Notes under the pieces: generated by a model
What the model saw: the letters and a program-made list of their open reading frames with translations, nothing else
Told to the model about the DNA's origin: nothing
Database searches by the model: none
Position numbers and translations under genes: made by a program
Source: Arcuatula senhousia
Lineage: Eukaryota > Mollusca > Bivalvia > Mytilida > Mytilidae
Reading direction: 5' to 3'
Assembly: GCA_963971305.1 (NCBI GenBank)
Contig: OZ020303.1
Span: forward strand, 85,710,658-85,774,657
DNA length: 64,000 bases
Shown here: piece by piece, positions 24,531-34,900 of the stretch
How positions within the stretch are numbered: the first letter of the stretch is position 1
How the letters are laid out: the number at the start of each line of letters is the position of its first letter

Positions 24531-24700
24531 GGGCTCCCGCAGGGTACCCCCCTCAGGTCGCAAGGTCGCTTTTAAAAGGCATATTTTGGCGGAGGTCGCA
24601 GGTCGTTTTTTGGCTAAGGTCGATTTTATGAAGTGTAGGTCGGAAGTCGCCCTTAAAAAGCCCTCAGGTCGCAGGTCGTTTTTAACCCTGCGGGAGCCAC
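24531..24700. mobile_element. 170-bp hAT-like MITE
   Basis: Near-terminal inverted repeats GGCTCCCGCAGGGT and ACCCTGCGGGAGCC are perfect over 14 bp. Flanks GATAGAAG (left) and ATAGAAAG (right) could be a decayed 8-bp target duplication, as for hAT elements. The interior repeats an AGGTCGCAGGTCG motif several times. The overlapping frames 24405-24716 (minus) and 24439-24762 (plus) cross both ends and are artefacts of the GC-richer element. Confidence 0.7.
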
Positions 24701-24719
24701 ATAGAAAGACTTTCAATGT

Positions 24720-26055
24720 TCAAAAGTTTGAAAGTCTATATTCCACTTTCTTGTTTTTCTAAATTATACAACTTGAAATTCCTGAAATTTCTTTAAAGTA
24801 AGTACAATCAAATGTATTTGAAAGGCTAATCATAGCAACGCAGAAAGAGCAAAAAAAATGTTTTTTTAATTTCAATTATAATAAAAAATTCTGAAAATTA
24901 ATGTCGAACCCTGGAAGTAAGAAAACATTTCCATTCAAGAATTTGATTGATAGTGGGACCAATTAGAAATATTTATTAAACTACAGGTCTATGATAAAAC
25001 GTAAATTTTATACTACTTAACAACTGAACTTTAGAATAAATCTAAAAAATTGTTCCCACGATCCAATTACTTCTTTCTCAAATCGATCATTAATGAATTA
25101 AGTATGAATATGAATGGAATTTGAATTTGAATGTATCATGTTTTGAGAGGATAAATATTGGTTTACGTTACTCTGACGTCCTTTTTCGTAACAACTTATT
25201 TGCGCCAGTGTAGCATTTGCACCACACATTTTTTTTTTTGGGGGGGGGTTATTTACAGACTTTCATGATTTTTTTCTCACTGTGTTGTTATAGCCTTTTT
25301 TTTACGTTTAAATTTGTTTTATTAAATAATAATTTATTTTGAAAGAGGGGATTCCTTACAAAATTCTTTTTCGAACTTCATAATATCCTTCATATTTATA
25401 TGTAAATGTTCGGGTAAATTGGCACAAATCAGTTCAGTAAACTGGCGCATGTCTAGCATTTAACTGTAAAACATGTAGCGAAATTGTTATCTCTCAAATC
25501 TGTTATTGGTACAAATGGATTCTCCGAGGGACAGACGACTGGGGCTAATAACGAAAAAATACTAATGGATGACATCCTGTTGTTTAAATAAATTGTTATT
25601 TTGACGAAAACGCATAAAATTTAGTAGCATTAATTACAAAAGAACAAAGGCAATACACGGTCGGTCACATCCATGTGAAATGAAAGACACGCCGCAAATT
25701 ATGCAGAGACTGTTTCTGGGGGTAAAAGAGTTCTTATGCTTGAAATATTCGTCACATGAATTTTTCAACAATATTTGGTATTAGCAGCTATGCTTTATCG
25801 CTTGCAACCTGAAGACACTAACGCAAAGAACTTCAAAGTATACTTTTTAACAATCGGGGGATTATTTAGACTATATTTATATTAAACATCCCATGAAATA
25901 CACAGATAACATGTTTGACAAGTTAAAGTACATCTCACCTTTCTAACTATTGATAACATTCCAATCAGGATGTGTATTGCTACTGAATGGATCGGCCATA
26001 AAGAACATCCAGAAACGTCATGAAATGTTTAAGGTGCCAACGTGTTTATTAAATT
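24720..26055. other. No recognisable gene
   Basis: AT-rich with homopolymer tracts (T/G run at 25230-25250). No exon, repeat array or transposon end was identified. Confidence 0.4.
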
Positions 26056-26059
26056 GCAA

Positions 26060-26412
26060 AAAAAAGCCTTTCTATAAAAAAACATTTAAAATTTTACTCT
26101 TATACAAGAAAACAATAACTTTTCAAAGTAAGTTTTATATTTCCTAATGAATCTGTAATGCATAAGAACGATTATTGATTGTTCAAAAATAAAAAGGGAG
26201 ACAAAAAATATAATCACACCCGAGTCCACTCCTAGGAGTGTATTGAGTTGCAAAAATAAATCTTTATACAAAAATATTTAAATGTTTCTTATCATACAAG
26301 GAAATAGTATAAATTTTAAAGTAAACCATATTCAAATTTTATAAATTCATTATTCATGAAATAAGTAATTTATTGATCAAAACTAAAAAGGGAGACAAAA
26401 AATATAAGCACA
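26060..26412. repeat. Diverged ~194-bp tandem duplication
   Basis: AAAAAGGGAGACAAAAAATA occurs at 26190 and 26384, and both are preceded by related AT-rich sequence. A perfect 14-bp palindrome, CACTCCTAGGAGTG, lies at 26227-26240 between the units. Confidence 0.6.
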
Positions 26413-26589
26413 CGTACGTTCGCTTCAACTTGTATGAATGTAATATGCAAAATGCCTAAGATAGAATACAAGATTTTTCTGACACGTATGTTTTTCATGC
26501 ACGTTTCAAAACAGATCATGAGAATTCGTACTAAATATATAGTGATTATATACAGGTCTATGACTGATTGAAAAACAATAAGTTACGTT

Positions 26590-26622
26590 AAAATAAATAA
26601 ATAAATAAATAAATAAATAAAT
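26590..26622. repeat. (AAAT)n microsatellite
   Basis: About eight AAAT units without interruption. Confidence 0.9.
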
Positions 26623-27001
26623 CATATAGTTTATTCATGGTAACTAACATATTTTGAAACAACTTTTCGATGATAATTGTTTGTTTTTTTTATTTAATTG
26701 TTTCAGATATTTCTTGACCACGCCGTGTCCATAGTATTATATTGTCCCTATAGTAGTCTCGTTTATTGTCTGTTGATTCTAGCTATTTTGACTTCCCATG
26801 CATGACTGGACATAACAGTGGGATGTATCGGCAACAGTGTTTGACATGTTTATTGTACCAACCAAAATCTACGTGCTGTGTATTCCGGTACTTCAATGCA
26901 TATAAGGGCGCAAATTATTTTCTTTACTTAATTGTAAAACATTTTAATTTTGACTCTTTATACAATAAAGCCTTTTTTTGTTTTATTAAACAGTATTATA
27001 A

Positions 27002-27049
27002 CATAGACCTGTATATTATATTATTATTATATTTATATACAGGTCTATG
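27002..27049. repeat. Long hairpin with CATAGACCTGTATAT arms
   Basis: Perfect 15-bp arms flank an 18-bp A/T loop. The same arm sequence occurs singly at about 26548-26565 (TATATACAGGTCTATGA) and partly at 24984-24994, so it is probably the end of a dispersed AT-rich element. Confidence 0.65.
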
Positions 27050-27509
27050 ATTATAATCATGTATTGGAATTAGCATTTTTGGACACGCATTCTTTCTTTA
27101 CTAGCGAACTAAATCAGAGAACTAGATTTTATTTATAATAAAGTTAAAAGAAGAGGTCAGAGAAAGCATGCGCAGAATAACAGTTTTCAAAAGAATTCTT
27201 CTGCTTAATATTGATAAATTTTCAGAAAAAAAGTTGTACCTTTTTAAAACTATTTTTATGGAAAAATAAATCGATTTTACGGATTATTGAAAAACTTGTT
27301 CCTGGGAAACACGGTGATGTAAAAAAGGTAAACGTAATAAAGTATTAGACGTCGGAGGAATAAGAAATCGTGCGGTGAAAGACCTACATTAAGCTTTTCA
27401 GTGGCTTCTTTAAGTAAGCGACGAATCTGACGAGCTAGGAAATGAAATTATTTTGCATGGCTTTCAGTGATATTAGTTTGAAAGTACATATTAGCCAAAG
27501 ACATATATA

Positions 27510-27780
27510 TTCTTCAAAAAAAAATTACGCATAGATGAAAAATTCCCTATACGTATAATACAAACCCAAACCATTTCAAAATAATATTGCCGAGCCTCTC
27601 TGCAACCGGTTAACACGAAATAAAGCAAACATTAAAAAGAAAAATAATGGAGCTAGTTCGTTTAATTTTGCGCAAAATCGTAATGTCTTTAAGATGTTGC
27701 CAGTTGAACTCAAGTGAACATTTTACGCATCAACTTTCCGTCAATGAAAAATGTGGGCCGAAAAATGTTCCGTTAGTTAA
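27510..27780. mobile_element. Partial copy of the MITE found at 43502-43982
   Basis: TCTTCAAAAAAAAATTACGC and GAAAAATTCCC, followed by about 90 bp including CAAAATAATATTGCCGAGC, match the left arm at 43502-43720 with moderate divergence. The right arm is missing or strongly decayed. The frames at 27647-27889 and 27730-27975 overlap it on both strands and are not supported. Confidence 0.6.
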
Positions 27781-28429
27781 GATCAATCTACATAAAAACA
27801 GGAGACCAATGCCAGGCTTGGCCCGGAACAGCACAAAGAAGGATACAAGGACTAAAAACCTACAAGACATGAACCACTGCGTAGACTGATAACAAAACTG
27901 AACCCAGGTGGGCCGAATGATTAAGCTGTTCTTGTTACAACACACCTGTGAACCAGATAGTTCTGGTTGAGGCAAACAAGTTATACAAGGTTTTTCATAT
28001 TCAAAAACTAACTATTGCATTTTTGATGTATATCTCAATTTCTAGTCATTTCTATATTACCGAAAAAAAAGTTGGGGACCTATCGTGGATTATGTTGTCG
28101 TCCTCGTCGTCGTCTGCGTTGTCTGTTAACTTTAGTGTTCTTACAATGACTTTAGGTCTAGCTTCTAGCTATCCGAACGCCATGAAATTTGACAATGATA
28201 TTCCTTACCATTATAAAAGATGTATATATGGGATTGATTGTCCGATTTCAATTTTTATTTTTGCGAATTAATCCTTGTCAAGTAGTAAATTTAATAAATT
28301 GAGGATTAATTTTGTGACACGCTTCTCCCCTAACTGTCGTACGGGGCTAAAAGGGGCAAACAAGTAGGAGATACCCGTAATTAGGGGCCGAAAGGGGTAA
28401 TATTTTTGTAACTGTAACTTATTTGGTCG

Positions 28430-28970
28430 GTTTTTGAAAAAAAATAAATAATTCCTTGTAAAATGTTGGTGGAAACTCTATTAAAGGCTGCATTGATTTT
28501 CTAATTAAAGGCTTTGGCAATTTTCAATACATAATAGCAATATTAAGAATTTGCAAGCACCTTTATATCTAAATAACTATTAACTCCTAGGTTAATGCAT
28601 ATGCCCTAGTAGCAGCTTAGCACAGTTGCACCCCCATCTTTTGACCTTGACTTTGATTTCCCGGTTGATTTACTTTGACAATTTTCAATACATATAATTG
28701 CAATGTTAAGGTTTTGTGAACACCTCCATATCTCAAGAACTATTATCCGCGGATGATGAGACGTGGTATGCATATGTCCCAGAAGTAGCTTAGCACAGTT
28801 ATATCCCAATCTTTTTACCTTGAACTTGATTTTCTGGTTTAGTGACTTTGATAATTTTCAATACATATAATAGCAATGTTAAGGTTTTCCGAGCACATCT
28901 CTTTATCAAGAACTGTAAGTCCTAGATTGATAAAACTTGGTATGAATATGCCCAATAGAAGCTTTGATTG
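28430..28970. repeat. ~165-bp tandem repeat, three units
   Basis: ATTTTCAATACATA recurs at about 28520, 28681 and 28854. Each is followed by AGCAATGTTAAGGTTTT-like and TAGCTTAGCACAGTT-like blocks. The preceding segment 28080-28400 has GTCGTCCTCGTCGTCGTC and AGGGGCCGAAAGGGG, which resemble dispersed bivalve repeats and may belong to the same element. Confidence 0.7.
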
Positions 28971-29008
28971 TGTTTAAGGTATTCCGATGTTGCCGACAGG
29001 CGAGACGT

Positions 29009-29864
29009 ATACAGAAGACCAATTAGTCGACATGCTCATAACTCTTGTTTCAAATGTTATTTAAATTTTAAAATAAAAAATTGTACGCATAAGAGCGCTT
29101 AAAACATCCATAGCCCCCTCATTATGTGATTAACATACTTAAAGTTGAAATAGTAGTTAAATGACTAACTAAATTTTTATAAAAGTTTTAATGTGTCTAA
29201 AATTATTGATCAAACGCAAAATTGTTGTAATAGGTGTACAATGACTGACCAAACTCAGACAAAGTTTTAATAGTTGTAAAAGGACTAACCCAACGCACTT
29301 TAAGTTGAATCCGTTGTAAGGCGTTTGACCCAACGCATATTAGGTTGGAATAACTGATTAAGGACTGTCCCAACCCAACATAAGTTGAATCAGTTGTCAA
29401 ATGTTTTTCCAAACGCATATTAAGTTTGAACAAATGTAAAAGGACTGAACCAACTTAAAATAAGTTGAATTAGTTATGAGACGACTGACACAACTAAAAA
29501 AAAGTTGGGTCAGTCATTGTTGAACAGAAGCAAATAAAATAAGTTTAACGCAGTCGAGAGAAACTGCTGTCACAACCATGACAAATGCCAACAGTCATTT
29601 TGACAGTACTTTTCGGTTATTATTTTTAATCATCAGTTGCATAACGCCTGAGTATGGTACAGACAGTCGTTTATTTTGCCAGTAGTGTTAGAACAGATTG
29701 TAAGAAGTTCGTTTCAAATGAATGAAGAAACAAAGCAGCAAGCAAAGGTACACAAAAAGTGCCCATTGGTATCCCTACTGTCTGCTGAAAAGCACGTCCA
29801 CCTAACTACACAAATATGTTGTGAATAAGAAAACTGAGCATGTCGACTAATTGGTCTTCTGTAT
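29009..29864. repeat. 30-bp perfect inverted repeat around element copy B
   Basis: 29009-29038 is the exact reverse complement of 29835-29864. Both are pieces of the same type I reverse-transcriptase region (encoding TEDQLVDML in the plus-strand copy). They enclose the 41-bp-repeat element and about 145 bp of minus-strand reverse-transcriptase sequence. The arrangement implies a local duplication with inversion. Confidence 0.85.
29145..29690 (-). mobile_element. Element with 41-bp palindromic tandem repeats, copy B
   Basis: Reverse complement of 16945-17510, with roughly 90 % identity by eye over the shared part. The unique end (complement of CACTACTGGCAAAATAAACG) lies at about 29685 and the tandem units extend to about 29145. 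It borders a type I reverse-transcriptase remnant at about 29695. The frame 29433-29203 mirrors that of copy A, but the two differ mostly at amino-acid-changing positions, which argues against a gene. Confidence 0.75.
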
Positions 29865-30780
29865 ATTTGATCTTTTTTCAGACTTATTGATGACAAAGTA
29901 AGTCTTACTCTAATGAACTACAAGATATTTGTATCTGTGTTTTCCATTCTTTTAAAAAAAAACTGTCTCTAAAATGTAATTAGTTGTGCCAATCGTGATT
30001 TTAGTTGTTCATGTGGAATAGAATAGTAAAGGGTAAATAAATCGAAAGTTTTGATGCTGTTGCAAGATGAAACTAATTTCGAGTTAAGAATTTCCAACAG
30101 TTCTTTCGAATTTTTAAGGATCCACATTTAGGAATCAAAATTAGGGATGGAATATCTTCATTATTGGCACCAACAGAAAGGCTGAAGGAGTAAATTACAA
30201 AATTGTGATTGTCAATAAGTTCCTCCTTGGATAGTGTTGTCACTGTGTAGGTGGTGCTATTGCTATTAAAACCAACCCCTAATGCAGCTGCAAAACAGTC
30301 AATATAGTGTTTTTGCATACTTAAATAATGTTATTTGGTGATTTGTCTGCTGGTAAAACAACACATTTGTCATATAACCAGCATTGCTGAAAATGAATGT
30401 TGCATTTACTTTAGAGCTCATTGAGCTTTTCAAAGAATTGAATCATTTCAAAACCAACGACCTCACAGCTTTAACCCATTCTGACAAAATGTCAATTTCT
30501 TTTTCCTGTTCTTTCTTGGCCAATTTTCTTGCATAGTCTTTAACTGAATAAATAACTGTTTTTTTAATTTTGGCTCCAGTTCATTCCTCCAGGATTGCAA
30601 TATTTAGGTTCTTTAGCCAAAACATCGTGGAGTAAATCTTTTTCTATGATGTTGAGGTCATCAGTGATAACGCGGACAGAGGGACTATAATTGAATGTGG
30701 ACTTTTCACAGGAACAGTTTGATGGTTTCGCTTTGAGGTCATTGATTTGGAAATCCCGCAACATTTGTTAATAGTTGAAG
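29695..30780 (-). pseudogene. Type I reverse transcriptase, N-terminal and palm remnant
   Basis: This minus-strand copy keeps the 5' portion that the others lack. Frame 30764-30564 carries SPSVRVITDDLNIIEKDLL and LAKEPKYCNPGGMNW, a conserved block ahead of the palm. Further on come frameshifted fragments, including a T-L-Y-Y-S-I-P-H-like finger/palm motif near 30010-29990 and the motif-B region near 29770. Stops and shifts are frequent. It ends at the border with element copy B, so the catalytic Y-x-D-D part is lost. It is the only fragment here that shows the family's upstream coding region. Confidence 0.65.
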
Positions 30781-31375
30781 ACCTTAGGTGCATTGGTTAG
30801 AGTATATGAATAAGAGATAATGGGAATACATTTTTCTTTGAAGTAAGGTGGCGTTTGTTAAAGAATGGAGGTAAAAGAAAAGAACGATTGTCTGAACTGT
30901 TTTCATGTGAAACTCCAAAAAGTTTAAATAAGCAGTTGTTACCGATATCAAGAACGATAGAACTGAGAATTACCTATAATAATTGAACATAACACTACTT
31001 ATCAATTGACAAGTATCAACAACAGATGTCGTAAATTGAGTCAAAGATCTTGAATCAGAGGTTCGACGTACGACCTTAATTATAAACTGTCCTCTAGGGA
31101 AATCAATTCATAAACAAATTAAATATTTAAGATTAAGAGACTCCTGACGGGTCTTCAGTGTTTTTGAAAGATTTCTAACTGGGCAATAAATATATTTTAA
31201 ATATGAATAATCAATAAACGCTGAAATTACAATAAACAACTAAAAGATTAAAGATTAGAGTGATAATGCGTTTTAATTTACATAATCTAACTTTTCTATA
31301 AAATGAAACATTTCAAATGCTAAGGACTCATAGTTTAAAAGATTAGTGTGTTACCTGTAGATCCTCCCTAAACAA

Positions 31376-31385
31376 TATATAAAAA
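31376..31385 (+). promoter_or_regulatory. Candidate TATA box of the lectin gene
   Basis: TATATAAAAA lies 121 bp before the proposed ATG at 31506, a workable spacing for a short 5' leader. AT-rich background makes chance occurrence likely. An alternative is a 5' leader intron ending at the TTTGTTATTCAG acceptor near 31462. Confidence 0.3.
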
Positions 31386-31505
31386 TATTTTGATGATTAT
31401 TTGCAAAAGAAAATATAATCATGTGATCAATAAATTCTATCAATTCTTAATTTGTTATTCAGAGCGTTGTTTGCTAATAGAAGGACTTACCATAAAGTAC
31501 AAAAA

Positions 31506-31922
31506 ATGAAAGTATTATTGATACATGTAGTCATACATTTGATACTATCGTTTATTCACTCGGTGTCGAATAATTCTGCGACCACTGACTATTTTGTATT
31601 GGAAAAACAGATTTACAGTACACCGCATGTAGCTTTTACTGATATAAAAAGTTCAGTTGAATGTGCAATGCGGTGCAGTATAAATACTGATTGTTGTGGA
31701 TATAGTCAAGACTCATCATCCTGCTTTCTTTTCCATTACCAAACATCAAATAAGTGTCAAAATGATACAAATGGAAGTGTGGAATTACATTATGTAAAAC
31801 AGCTGACAGATTGCAGTGAGCTACCACCAGATGAACACAGTGGAGTCTACAGAGTGTATCCATCGAGGCAGACTGCCGTGTTGGTTTATTGTGAAATGAC
31901 TGATGCTGGAGGTGGATGGACG
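31506..31922 (+). CDS. Lectin gene exon 1: signal peptide, PAN/apple-like head, start of fibrinogen domain
   Basis: Encodes residues 1-139 and ends after GGGWT at the donor ACG|GTGAGT, phase 0. The frame continues as intron read-through to 31964 ([12 protein letters not shown]), which has no family resemblance. The PAN/apple assignment rests on cysteine spacing (VECAMRC...DCCGY...SSCFLF) and is less sure than the fibrinogen domain. Confidence 0.88.
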
Positions 31923-34900
31923 GTGAGTTTTAATTTTGTTGTTATTATTTTACAGAACACTTAGAAATGAAAGCTGAAATATGACAAGAGTTGACGTCAA
32001 ACATATAAAAATGATTAAATAACAACTGCATGATTGTTGTTGCAGTACAGTAGAATAGAGGGAATTGTTATTTTTTGGATAGTATTGGATATGATTAAAA
32101 ATCATATTAGAGGACAACCTTCGCATTTTAACATCATTTAGAGCAAGATATTTGGTATGCAACCATAAATGCTTAATTTGAGAATAAAGATACTGAACTG
32201 AAGGTCTTATCATTTTGAATTTTGATGACCATATTTGTGCTGGTATTAAATTGGTGAAAATAGCAGTAATGTTCGAAATTGTGAAAATGTAACTCCAAGA
32301 TGCGTAAAATAGATTTTTATACCATAAAACAGTTTTAAACAGTGTAAGATACGTACAATTGATCTTTCTGTGAAGAAGAAATATGTATATTCAACAGAAG
32401 AATGGATTTGAAAATTGTTCTCCTTCGTATGCATTCTCTTCTTCTTTCAAATTTTTAAGAAACAAAATTTCGTCCGCTAGTAAGAATTATGCGTCCAAAA
32501 ACCCAAATATAGAAAAAGGCACATCCCGCTTGTACATTGTCCGACAAAAATATGAATTTATTTGGCATGATCTAATCAACGAAAAAGTTTAAATGAAAAA
32601 GTCATTCGATAGACTGACATCATGAACATTAAGCATTTTTCTATCTTTTACACTCAACTTAAAAAGTACTCATTAATTTAGAAGCTCGTATGATCTTGTC
32701 AATTATAGTCCTACGAGTATTTACTCACATGTAAATGATTATATGTGTTTGACCAGGATACACATGTTGTCCGCAATATTAATATTTGATAATTACATAT
32801 ATAATCAATCGATATTTGAATTGGTGTTAAGGTGTTACAGCGGAGACAGGATGGTAGTGAAGACTTCTATCGTTACTGGGCTGATTATAAGACAGGCTTT
32901 GGGGACCTGGAAGATGAATTCTGGATAGGTATGTATCAGAAAAATAGATATATCAGATTATAAAGTTACTACTTCGTATATAATTACGTATATTATAAAA
33001 TGATAAAAGATCAGAACTTGATTTGTTATAGGTTTTTATTTAAGGTTTCATTAACGGATTTTTCACATTGAATTGAACGTTAGCATTTCGATATGTGTGT
33101 TCTAACAAGCAAAAACTGCGTACTGCGTAGCACCTAAATTCATTCACGTCAATAATTGAGTTCGTGTTCAATATTGCTTTCCGGCTGATTTGTGTGTTTA
33201 AAATGTTATTTTCTTTGTATTGATGTCTCTGTGTTTAGTGATTTTTTCCTATATAAATGACATATTGGTGCCTTGCTACAACCGTTATTGTAATAATACC
33301 GTTATTGTTATAAAAAAATAAAAATGAATTAAAAGTGGATTTTTTAATCTTACATGAAGGAATTTATTATAACTAAGATATTATCACCAAAAACAATTAA
33401 GTATTTAAACTAATTATGAAAATAATTAACATTTAGAAAAAAAGTTTATTACAATAACGGTTGTTATCACCATAACGGTTGGCATGCTGAACCGTTATTG
33501 TAATAAACAATTTATATCGTAAAATTAGTCACACTTTTCATTTATTTTAACATCTTAGTTGAAGACCAAACATATTTCATGATTGCTACATTCCAATACC
33601 AGTTATTTGAGGATTATCATAAACAAGAGGCTCCCAGGAGCCTAAATTGCTCACCTGGTCTTGATGTCAAATCTATATTTTGTAAAGCTAAATGAGCTGA
33701 ACTTTTACGCAAGCAACAGTTTTTTCTTTATCTACTATAGTTTTCATTCTATAGGCCAAAAACACGAAAAACTCTTATTTAAGGGGCCGTAATCCCTATA
33801 AGGGGTCATCTGACAACTAAGACCCTACAGAGACTTTTGTAGAGCTTTATGCGCTAAACATTTAAACAAGCAACAGCTTTTCTTTATCTGCTATAGTTTT
33901 CATTCTAAAGGCCAAAAACACGAAAAATGTTATTTTAGGGGCCGTAACCCCTATTAAGAGTCATCTGACAACTTTGATCCTATAGAGACTTTTGTAGAGC
34001 TAAATAAACTGAACATTTAAGCAAGCAATAGCTTTTCTCTATCTTCTATAGTTTTCATTCTATAGGCAAAAACATGAAAAAGGTTATTTTAGGGGCAGTA
34101 ACCCCTATTAAGGGTCATCTGACAACTTCGACCCTATGAAGACTTTTGTACAGCTAAATTGAATATTTAAGCAAGCAACAGCTTCTCTCTTTCTGCAATA
34201 GTTTTCATTCCATAGGCCAAAAACATGAAAAAACATTATTTCATGGGCCGTAACCTCTATAAGGGGTCATCTGACAACTTCGACCCTATTGAGACTTTTG
34301 TAGAGCTAAATGAGCTGAACATTTAAGCAAGCAACAGCTTTTCTCTATCTGCAATAGTTTTCATACTATAGGACAAAAACATGAAAAAACGCTATTGTTT
34401 ACCTTTAAGGGGCTGTAACCCCTATAAGGGGTCATCTGACAACTATGGAGACTTTTGTAGAGCTTTTGATGCTGAAGCAGCAGGGTGGCATCAGATTTCA
34501 TCTATCTCTTATACTTTTGATTTACAAGCCAAAAACAGTAGTCTGACACCCCTGGTCTATTTTTAGCAACGGCGGCCATGTTTTTGACGAATCAAAAATC
34601 CCCACATCAGTTCTGTGGGAGATACCCTAAGGTACCATCAGACCAAATTTGAATTGAATCTGTTCAGCTGTTTCAGAGGAGAAGAAGTTTGAAGAAAAGT
34701 TAACGACAACGACGACGGACGACGACGGAAGACGACGACGGACGCCAAGTGATGGCAATAGCTCACATGGCCTTTGGCCAGGTGAGCTAACAAAAGGAAT
34801 GACTTTGAAATTTTTATAACAGTAACGGTTGACGACCGAAATCCTTAATGTAACAACAACCGTAATGGAAACAAAGATTTTTCAATCATCCTAATTTCGT

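Noticed and set aside
24405..24762. Overlapping 103- and 107-residue frames on both strands
   Set aside because: They span a 170-bp inverted-repeat element and its flanks. Frames on both strands reflect its lower A/T content.
31060..31080. GAGGTTCGACG resembling a tRNA B box
   Set aside because: No A box or cloverleaf could be drawn upstream at the right distance.
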